Shown: one piece after another, positions 56,501 to 64,000 of the stretch
Position numbering within the stretch: position 1 is the stretch's first letter
Layout of the letters: the number at the start of each line of letters is the position of its first letter
Source of the DNA: Linum tenue
Lineage: Eukaryota; Streptophyta; Magnoliopsida; Malpighiales; Linaceae
Length of the DNA stretch: 64,000 nt
Assembly: GCA_946122785.1 (NCBI GenBank)
Contig: CAMGYJ010000010.1
Location: 28,561,608-28,625,607 of the forward strand
Direction: 5' to 3'
Made by a program: the position numbers and the translations under genes
Notes under the pieces: model-generated
The model's database searches: none
Seen by the model: only the letters and a program-made list of their open reading frames with translations
What the model was told of the DNA's origin: nothing

Positions 56501-58938
56501 AAATAGAGTTAATGTAGGATTTTGGGTAATTAATAGGGGTAATGATCTAATGTGGTACATTTTTCGTCCAAAAATACGCTTAATCCAATCTGTACCGTTA
56601 GTTTGAAAATAAGAAGAAAGAGAATGAAATAGAAAGTTAAGATGTGGGTAGCGAAATTCACAACCCCCTTAGGGGGAAGTGAAAGTATCCCATCCTTGTT
56701 TCCTTTCCACTCTGCCATTATGCTCTGGAGTCTTAACACAAAAGACTTGGTGTTCTATACCCTCAGCTACAAACTAATCACACATAGCAAACTCCTTACC
56801 CTAATTAGTTCTGATAACTTTGACACTGGTATTGAATTGTTTTTTCACAAGATTACAGAAACCATGTATCAATGTCCTGGTTTCACTTTTGTGTCTCATC
56901 AAATACACCCACATACTTCGAGAACAATCATCCACAATGGTAAGAAAATAGGAATCACTATAATAAGAAACAGTGGATAAAGGTCCCCAAATATCCATAT
57001 GCATTAAATGAAAAACAGTAGGTGCAACACTGGTGCTAACACGGAAAGAGAGTTTTCTTTATTTAGGCAAGTGACAAACATCATAGTGAACTGTTTTAGA
57101 ACTACTAACAGAAGGGATTACATTGCTAAGCAAAGAAAGCCTATCATGACTAGGATGACCTAGCCTTCAATGCCAAACATTCAGGTCTTGTGGACTGAAT
57201 TGAAAGTGATGACTGCTTGATGTTGGTGAGTGGATGGGGAAGTCTTGACTAGTATTGAAGGCAAAGCTAGGTGGTAGAGACCTCTAGTTGTGTGGGCTAA
57301 ACCAATCCTCTTACGGCTTAAGAGGTACTGAATTTCACATTTATCAGAATGAAAATGTAAGGAAAAATGGTAGTCATGTGTGAGTTTGCTAACTGAAATG
57401 AGGTTAAAAGAAAATTTTGGTACTAAGAGAACATCATGTAATGTCAACCCACATGACAATTAAACTGGCCCTACAAAGGTAACTATGACTTTAGTGTTGT
57501 TTGAAAGGTAAACAAAGGTATCGTTAACGGGCCTATAGTGACAGAACAAGTTGAGATTACAAGCAATGTGGTCTGAGGAACCTGTGCCAACTATCCACCA
57601 ACTATAATCATTGGTTTTGCAGTTTTGAGAAGATGACATGACATGTTTGCCTGAAAATTTTGGGAAGGTATTGGGAAATTGGGATGCTGAGTAGGCTTGA
57701 TGATTAATGGATGGTGAGGTAGGTGGTGAAGGACTGTTGTTAGCACCAGTTTGCAATAAGTACCTGAGTCTAGTCATTTCTTCTACTGTAAATGCAAGTG
57801 GTACCTGGTTCTTACCCTCATTAACCACACTACCCTCTGATGGACATTCACTACTACTTCCTTGTGAAATAGATCCAGCAAACCTAGAAGTACTGGAGTT
57901 TGAGCTAGAGCTAGAGTTAGATCCTCCATTACCATCACCATCTTTCTGCATCTCTTGTTTCCTCTTTAACTTCCAACAATCATCAATAATGTGATTGTTC
58001 CTCTTGAAAAATCGACAAAACTTCTTGTTCCTGCCTTCACCAGAATCTCGTTAGTTATTGCCCCCAACTGCTAAGGCTACTGTATAACCTTTCTTTCCTC
58101 CCATTATTGCATCATCCTTTAACTTCTGTTCATGTTGAAGTAAATCATCCACAACTGTGGACACTATTAGCAGAGGTTTTTGAATAAGAATTTGTGTCTT
58201 AATAACTTCATATTCAGGATTGTGTCTTAATCAAATAGTCTGTCTCTTGCTTCTGCACAAAGGTAACTACAACTGCACAAGTAATGAGATTTCCAGGTGC
58301 ACAATTACAAGGGGTAATAGGGGAGAACTCCACATATTCATCCCAGAGATAGAGCTTTGATAGTTGTGTAGTACTGATTGATGGTTCGGGAACCCTGCTT
58401 ACATGCTTAAATCTCATCCTCTAAGTTTGCAATTCTTAGGGCATTGGGCTGGCCAAAACGCATTTTCAACTCATCCAACAATGTCTTTGAACTGTTATGA
58501 TTCAACACAGATCTTCTAAGCTCTTTAGTCATAGATTTTTTAATCCAACATAAGAAAACTGTGTAACAGGCATCCCACAAACCAAATAGATCTGGGTCCC
58601 TAGGAGTAGGAGGTGCTGGAATTGACCCATCAACAAACCCAACTTTCTTCTTCGTTTTCAACACCACCAACATAGATCTACTCCACATCACATAGTTAGT
58701 ACCATCGAAAAGCTTAACAACTAAGGATTGAGTCATTTTTCATTTGGGTTAAGATAATAAGGATTACCGAAAACAATGGTCTCTGGTTGCATATGGTTCT
58801 GATCAAAAGTACCAAATCGGTAAGCTGTTGTTGTTGTGGCTCCACTGCAGCTGCTCCCATTGTTCGGCGTCCTTGGTTGTGGAGTCTGTCCTTCTGACAT
58901 CCCGTCGTCTTCAATTGGAGAACCCTAGAGTTCTTCCA

Positions 58939-58950
58939 GCTATGATACCA
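58939..58950 (-). other. Primer-binding site of the minus-strand Copia
   Basis: Minus strand TGGTATCATAGC directly after the 5' LTR; one base off the usual TGGTATCAGAGC. Confidence 0.75.
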
Positions 58951-59253
58951 TAATGATTTTGGATTTAAGATTGGGGAAAGGAGCTTAGATAACACTGAGT
59001 CTTTCCTTCAGATTATATAGTTGGACATTGTAATTAAACCAAACAACGACAGGTGTCACTACACCATTTGTCCAAATTAGACAAAACAGTGATATTTAAC
59101 GGCTTACTAATAATAAAAACTACGTTGCCAATTTGCCTCCACGACACCGTTTCCTTCTTCTCTTCTTTCTTCGCGTCCTATTGTGATTAGGATTCCTCTG
59201 CTGTGTTAAGCCATACCAGGTGAAACTCAATCCTCTGTCCATCTACTCTGTCA
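58951..59253 (-). repeat. 5' LTR of the minus-strand Copia
   Basis: On the minus strand from TGACAGAGTAGATGG to CAAAATCATTA; 303 bp, matching 52,085-52,386. Confidence 0.88.
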
Positions 59254-59690
59254 TACGCCTCGAGGCTCAGATGATGGGGACATGGGAAAGAGACAAGTAC
59301 CTGATTTCTGACATCACCAGATTCCACAAAATGATGTCGCCGGTACCGATATGGTTCATGTCAAAGATGCAGAATATGCTGTCGCAGCACCCGGCGATGT
59401 CCATGCGGAACTCCGACCTATAGTTGTGCGCCTTGTAAGGGACGGAAGGTAGAGGATGATGATGGTAACCTTCCCTTGTTTTGGAGACTATGAAGCATAG
59501 GGTTTCGTAGGAGTGCAAGGAGTAATAGATCGCGGGCCAGGACGGATATGAGAGCGGATGAATTGGGGATATGTGAGCAGGGCAAGCCATGATTTGTAGA
59601 CGTAGCGAAACGGAAGATGCAAGAGGCAATTGGCAGTCGGAGAAGAATTTTGGTCGTTATGTCCTTCTTAACAAATCCCTCCTCCGACGC
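59254..59690 (-). pseudogene. F-box protein pseudogene, N-terminal part
   Basis: Minus strand. Near 59,668-59,600 an F-box helix is readable: T-K-I-L-L-R-L-P-I-A-S-C, then after a one-base shift F-R-Y-V-Y-K-S-W. This matches the ILLRLPVKSLxRFRCVCKSW consensus. Downstream in another frame come C-D-S-I-F-C-I-F-D and I-I-L-W-N-L, the usual lead-in to the FBA/kelch part. The frame closes at TGA just before the Copia duplication, in a different frame from the C-terminal part at 52,079. The gene therefore already had, or later gained, frameshifts as well as the 7-kb insertion. Confidence 0.75.
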
Positions 59691-60659
59691 GCTTTCGTTG
59701 TTCTCGATTGTCGCCCTTGTTGGACCTAGGAGTCAGAAAGATAGAATGAGGGGCGCCAATATTAAAGAAAGGAAATGAGAGAATGATGGATCAAATAATG
59801 TCAATGGTTAGGAGAGGAAGACGAAATTTGGACATAGGAGAGAAACTGCAAAAGTAGTCTGCTGACTTCTGTCCAAAGTTAGATCATCATTGCCTTTCAG
59901 AGTGCCACTAATTGTTTTCACATCATAGCCTTCAAAATCGCCCGCTCTTAGTATTAATCTGCTTTAATTACCGCCCATGATATAGCAATAGGTTCTCTGT
60001 TAGGACAACAACAAACCAAGTAAGGTGTATTGTTTCAATTAGGATGAGATAAAACATACAATATTAAGAAATCATCTCAAAAACTCATCTCAAAACACGA
60101 GCTAGAGCACCAACCACATTATGGGGAAGTCATCATGTGATCTCACCGTGTTTTAAGTAAGAATCTGTAGGCTTGAGCTTATCAGAAGTTGCCTACATCT
60201 TAGTGTCCTACTTTGATACTATGTTTGGTGAATTTACTGAGTGGAATAGTGGGATAGTCATTGGAAATCGGCTGTGAGCATGCAGGGAATCTGACAAGCC
60301 AAGACTAAATATTGTCCCTCCTAATTAAAGGAGTAAGATGTCATCAGGCCATTCGATGAATATGTCTATGAATTGGTTGGCTAACCATAAGTCAAATTAT
60401 GCGAATCATTGACAATGAAATCAATATAAATATATGAGATCGATATAAAGATGTATCTATAACAAGCATGGCTAATTCATGGCTTGAATATAATCTTGGA
60501 GGTTCATACTTTACAAAATGTTAACAAAAGAGGATGATCAAGTTCTTTCCTCCCTTTTTGACTGTGTGGTATTGATGTGTTGTTAGGCACCACTCAATAT
60601 ATATGACATTAGCTAATTCATTGCTAATGAAACAAGGGTCAGCTGGTCGCACATCACAT
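59691..60659. other. Former upstream region of the F-box pseudogene, nothing else recognised
   Basis: No coding frame, RNA gene or repeat boundary is seen. Confidence 0.4.
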
Positions 60660-60668
60660 ATACAAATG

Positions 60669-61958
60669 GGGAGAAGTTAGAGTGCTAACTTGATAGGAGT
60701 TAGCACCATGCTAACTACTTTAATTATCATTTATTTTTTAAGTTAAATCTGATGGCTGTGGATAATGAGGGACTTGTTTGTTATTTTCAAAAATGAAATA
60801 TAAAAATTTAATTAAAAACTTAATATTTTCTCCCCCTTTTATAAGTCATTTTTTGTCGGAAATATGACTACTAAATTCTTTACTACTTAAATTAGTAGTA
60901 GTTTTGACAGTCGTAGTGATTTTGTAAATTTATAGTAGCAATTTCATGATTTGTAGTAGTGATTTTATTGTCGGTAATAGTGATTTAATAATTTTTAATT
61001 AATAGTGATAATGATTTAAATAAGAATCACTATGAATTTTTTTTGAAAAAACTGATGCATACAAAAATTACTACTAAATTTGTGCAAAGTCCTACCACTT
61101 GTTAAAAAAATCAATGTTCATTACCATAAGAATATCACCATTAAATAATCACTACACACTGATGTTTATAATTCGAAACACTACTACACAAATACTACCA
61201 GAGTATGCAAAGCTGCAAACGACTACTAACGGTTAACAAAAATCAAAGATTACTATAAGAATAACTACCCAAAAATAGCTACAACATACTAATATATGTA
61301 GAAAACAATCACTACAACACAATCACTGCACAAATCACTACTAATCACAGCTAGCAGTGGGAAAACTTAGTCTGGCCTCTTCCCTTCCAAACTCTGCCTA
61401 CCGATGATTACAATTATTAAATAAGTCAAGAAATAAATATTAACAGATCTGACGGTTCCTCTTCCTTGAAAACTCTCCTCGGCGGTTTCCCTCTCTATTT
61501 CTGGCCATTCCCTCCCTCTACATGCAACAGATCTGAGGCCATCATAAGATTTGTCGACGTCAGAAACACGATGCAACCCCGCCGCACTGTGCCCTCTGTC
61601 TCGTCACAACCCATCGCTTGCTTCTCGCCGACGTCATAAGCGCAATCGCGCCGCTCTCCGTCGCAAGCACCTTTCATAGTGGCCCTTCTCGTCGGCAGAT
61701 GCCTCGCTGTCGTTGAGAGAGAATGAGGAATTGACAGTTTTGGAGAAAGAGAGGAAAGGGACGGTTTCACAAAATGAAAGTGGATGGCGGCACTTGGGGG
61801 TGGAGTCAATATATATTAGGGTTTTGGTTAATGATTATTGTGTTTACCAAATTATCTTTTAATTAATTTTAACAATCAGATTAAATTTTAATCGTACGGA
61901 TGATAACACAGTTAGTATGGTACTAACCTCTTAAGAGGTTAGCACCTAATCCGACTCC
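60669..61958. mobile_element. Mutator-like non-autonomous element, 1,290 bp
   Basis: A 9-bp duplication ATACAAATG flanks it (60,660-60,668 and 61,959-61,967). Ends GGGAGAAGTTAGAGTGCTAAC and (reverse strand) GGAGTCGGATTAGGTGCTAAC remain alignable for about 100 bp, including GGTTAG/GTTAGCACCAT-type words. The interior is AT-rich with TAGTAGT/ACTACTA words, then a GC-richer block (61,490-61,800) whose minus-strand frame (104 codons) has no recognisable homology; it could be captured host DNA. Confidence 0.75.
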
Positions 61959-61967
61959 ATACAAATG

Positions 61968-62409
61968 GAAAGACATCACAGGTTATACAAGGAAGTTTAA
62001 CTAAACAAAGATCGACCATGAATCCTTAGATGATAAGGATCGTAGTGCTGACTAGATGATTTTGTCAATTTCTATGTGATAATGATCCCCAATTGGTCGA
62101 GGGAGTTTACTAATGGAATTAGGATCACTGAGACCGGTGCAACATTTTCTTATCCTAAGAGAAAAATGAATCCTTTCCATACAAGGATTAATTTTCTATA
62201 ATGAAAAATAAATTAACAATATTTATCATTTATTATAAAAAGTAAAAAAGATGATTGTTAATTAAGTTTTTAATTATTAAGATATCATGATAACATAAAT
62301 AATTGATAAAAAATAATTAATTATGGCTAGACATGTAAATTAATTAGTTAGTTGATCAAAATAGCTTATCCAGTCTCCTTTGTTCGTGCTCTGTAGGAAA
62401 CCCTTCGCG
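61968..62409. other. Intergenic or LINE 5' flank, nothing recognised
   Basis: AT-rich. The LINE's 5' end cannot be placed precisely; the sequence becomes GC-richer at about 62,380. Confidence 0.35.
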
Positions 62410-63670
62410 ATGGCTACCTCGCCGTCGGCTCCTTCGCCGGCTGGCGAGGGTTCTTCGACTTCCTGGGCTCATCTTTTCTCGGTGGCTCTGAAGAAGCGTC
62501 TTACATATCACCCCCTGAGAAGGTTACGGTGAAGGAGAAGGGCGCTGAGCGATGGAAGATGTCCTTGGTTGGGCAATTCGTCGGGAAGCGTCCGAAGGTT
62601 GCGGAGCTCCAATCCTGGGCTAACCAACTTTGGGGGAGAGACGGCTTGGTGCGTGTTTCACGTTTTGGTCCTATTATGCTGGTTTTCAATTTTCATCGAG
62701 TTCTTCTTGTGATTGGGTGTTTAAATCGGGGCATTGGCATTTTGGGGGTAACTCGGTTTTCTTTCGAAAGTGGAAAGTGGGTATTCAGCCTATCGTGCCG
62801 AAGGTAGAATCGTTACCCATCTGGGGGTTACCTCTGGAGTATTTGGGGCAGGATGGTATAGAATGGGTTGCTAGTACTATGGGGAGGCCTCTTTGGACTG
62901 ATCGAAAAACTAGGTTTGGAGCTCAGTTGGGGTTTTCGAAGGTTTTTATTGAGTTGCCAGCTGATTATGATTTCCCAGGACGGATTAGATTGTACACGGA
63001 CAATGATCCTGATTTTGAGATTGAAGTGGAGTATCTGCAGCTTCCAAGAGTTTGTTCAAAATGCTGTCTGTTTGGCCATAGTTGTCCTCAGGAACCTCGT
63101 AGAGAGTGGAGAGTGAAAGAGAAGGTTGCTATAGAGGTATCTGCAGAAGTATCCCAGCATATGGAGAACCTGAATAGTGAGACTGGTGAAACTGTTGAGA
63201 ATGGAAGAGAAGCTCCTGTGAATGATGAGACTGTTGAAAATGTTGAGATGAGAATGGGAGAGAAGATCATGTGGAAGATTTGCTTGTTCAGATGGTGGGT
63301 TTTGAACAGTTGGTTGTAGGTATAAATGCTGTTGGTGGGGCTACTATGGTCTCTGAGGCAGTGGAAAAAGCTACTTAGGCTCCTTCATCAATTGGGAGTC
63401 CTCCTCTGAGTTTTTCTCAGATAGTTAGGGGATCACCGCCTTCAGGTGGGAGTCCTGTTACTACTGGGCAAGTTGTTGAGATTGGGAAGTCACCAGTTTC
63501 TGGGAGCTTGCCGTCCCAGCATGCTCGGGGGGGGGGGGGGGGGTTGTAATGACCAAGGACAAAGAGAATATCAAGCCTCCAGATAAAGGGAAGAATAGTT
63601 GGGTTGACTCTCCGTTTATCCCTCATCAACCAAAGAAAGGAGGCAAAGGTGGCAGGGGAAGAGGTAAGAA
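62410..63670 (+). pseudogene. LINE ORF1 (RNA-binding protein), frameshifted
   Basis: A start ATG at 62,410 (M-A-T-S-P-S) leads to a stop after a shift near 62,480. The next frame carries V-G-Q-F-V-G-K-R-P and shifts again near 62,690. The frame 62,630-63,319 then gives the DUF4283-type core (F-R-K-W-K-V-G, P-I-W-G-L-P-L-E-Y-L) and the zinc knuckle CSKCCLFGHSC near 63,052. An acidic V/E-rich tail follows with stops near 63,318 and 63,378, and a G-run at 63,529-63,544 disrupts the end. ORF1 of plant LINEs binds the element RNA. Confidence 0.8.
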
Positions 63671-64000
63671 ATGAGAATTATTACCTGGAATACTAGAGGA
63701 TTTAAGGTAGATAGTAAATATATAGCATTACTAAAGAAAATAAACAAATATAGTATAGACATAGTTGTTGTTCTTGAACCTAGAATAAGAGCCTCTGAGA
63801 CAGATAAGTTGGTTGAGAAGCGCTTTCCAGACTGGGAGACTAAGATAAAGCATAATGACTCTGGATTGGGTAAGATTTGGTTGGTCTGGAAAAAGGATAT
63901 TCCACTTACAGTTTTGCACTCTTCTGACCAGTTTGTTCAGCTCATTGTGGGGGGTGCTCAACCCTTCTTTGGGACAATAGTTTATGCAGCAAATGATGAA
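63671..64000 (+). CDS. LINE ORF2 start: apurinic-type endonuclease domain (partial)
   Basis: Open without a stop for all 110 codons to the window edge. M-R-I-I-T-W-N-T-R-G-F is the first endonuclease motif (catalytic Asn in W-N-x-R-G). V-L-E-P-R carries the metal-binding Glu. G-L-G-K-I-W-L-V-W-K follows as in other plant LINEs. This domain nicks the target DNA to prime reverse transcription; the reverse transcriptase would follow outside the window. Whether the rest is intact cannot be seen. Confidence 0.85.
   Translation, partial: MRIITWNTRGFKVDSKYIALLKKINKYSIDIVVVLEPRIRASETDKLVEKRFPDWETKIKHNDSGLGKIWLVWKKDIPLTVLHSSDQFVQLIVGGAQPFFGTIVYAANDE

Larger units (their letters stand above)
55354..56696. 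mobile_element. Mutator-like non-autonomous element, 1,343 bp, in the Copia integrase
   Basis: Termini GGGATGGGATACAGTCACAT and (reverse strand) AGGATGGGATACTTTCACTT are inverted and stay similar for about 50 bp. Flanks TATTTCCTT (55,345-55,353) and TGTTTCCTT (56,697-56,705) form a 9-bp duplication with one change, and the integrase reading frame continues across it. The interior contains a GGTA/TACC-rich tract, GA/CT microsatellites and a duplicated GC-rich block of about 165 bp; no transposase. Confidence 0.8.
52400..58736 (-). pseudogene. Gag-Pol of the minus-strand Copia (heavily decayed)
   Basis: Minus-strand order: gag start (M-T-Q-S-L-V-V-K-L-F-D-G-T-N-Y, 58,736-58,407) and gag core (to 58,214); protease (57,951-57,460), where the catalytic motif reads I-V-G-T-G-S-S-D-H, so Asp is Gly; GAG-pre-integrase (57,459-57,181); integrase core (H-M-D-I-W-G at 57,004) interrupted at 56,697 by a MULE and resuming at 55,350; RT N-part (54,041-53,781) and C-part (53,768-53,502). 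The Y-V-D-D box reads stop-V-D-Y near 53,500. RNase H (52,954-52,685) keeps N-S-D-W-A, with Asn replacing the usual Asp. Many frameshifts. Dead. Confidence 0.88.
52085..59253 (-). mobile_element. Older Copia LTR retrotransposon (7.2 kb, minus), inserted in the F-box pseudogene
   Basis: A perfect 5-bp duplication TACGC flanks it (52,080-52,084 and 59,254-59,258). LTRs at 52,085-52,386 and 58,951-59,253 differ at about 30 positions, roughly 10%, so it is much older than the Copia at 45 kb. The primer site, gag, protease, integrase, reverse transcriptase and RNase H can all be traced on the minus strand in Copia order. The element is enlarged by two MITEs (53,282-53,408 and 54,119-54,515) and a Mutator-like element (55,354-56,696); without them it is about 5.3 kb. 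Confidence 0.92.
62410..64000 (+). mobile_element. LINE (L1-type non-LTR retrotransposon), truncated by the window end
   Basis: ORF1 with a DUF4283-like core and a CxxC zinc motif is followed directly by ORF2 starting with an endonuclease W-N-T-R-G motif. This two-ORF order identifies a plant L1-type LINE. The 3' end lies outside the window. Confidence 0.85.

Noticed and set aside
55925..56560. 211-codon minus-strand open frame rich in L and S
   Set aside because: It is translation of CT/GA microsatellites inside the Mutator-like element; low complexity with no domain.
61495..61809. 104-codon minus frame as a gene
   Set aside because: No motif, and entirely inside a Mutator-like element; kept only as a possible capture.

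Overview
The window is nuclear DNA of a flowering plant, most likely a eudicot. Split genes with GT-AG introns, Ty3/Gypsy, Ty1/Copia, LINE, hAT, Mutator-like and Tourist-like elements, TGGGCC/telo-box promoter motifs and an augmin AUG2 gene all point that way. It is a gene-poor region in which mobile DNA, much of it nested, fills most of the space. I see two intact-looking protein genes: AUG2 (21,989-24,327, plus, 6 exons, 299 aa) and a conserved plant multi-pass membrane protein of unknown function (41,089-44,200, plus, 8 exons, about 699 aa). Divergent from AUG2, on the minus strand, lies a small cluster of three candidate C/D-box snoRNAs (20,474-20,931). The shared upstream interval holds TGGGCT/TGGGCC motifs.

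Region by region. 1-5.4 kb: a Gypsy non-coding remnant, a 1.2-kb internally deleted Copia-type element with matching LTRs, and a cluster of TAA-flanked MITEs. 5.4-18.1 kb: a gag-only Gypsy element (A), split by a 10-kb Tekay/Del-type Gypsy element (B). B itself carries a 1.15-kb hAT element in its 5' LTR and a Tourist-like MITE in its protease region. 18.1-21.6 kb: a hAT-like element with a tRNA-like core, unidentified minus-strand sequence, and the snoRNA cluster. 22.0-24.3 kb: AUG2. 26.75-28.1 kb: a Pack-MULE carrying a broken piece of the Mediator subunit gene MED4. 28.7-32.4 kb: an Athila-like Gypsy remnant (minus) interrupted by an LTR/leader related to the first 725 bases of the window. 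32.6-38.6 kb: two hAT-type elements with perfect 8-bp duplications, a poly-A micro-insertion with a 14-bp duplication, a solo-LTR-like block and a 634-bp MITE. 40.4-44.5 kb: the membrane-protein gene. 45.1-50.4 kb: a young, nearly complete Copia element. 51.2-59.7 kb: an F-box pseudogene split by an older 7.2-kb minus-strand Copia element, which carries two MITEs and a 1.34-kb Mutator-like element. 60.7-62.0 kb: another Mutator-like element. 62.4 kb to the end: a LINE whose ORF2 endonuclease runs off the window.

How the parts relate. The genes do not form a pathway. AUG2 is a microtubule-nucleation subunit and the snoRNAs are rRNA-modification guides that may share its promoter interval; the membrane-protein gene stands alone. 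The nesting gives a relative insertion order: F-box gene, then minus-strand Copia, then its MITEs and MULE; and Gypsy A, then Gypsy B, then its hAT and MITE. All coordinates, alignments and target-site duplications were read by eye; no database search was run.
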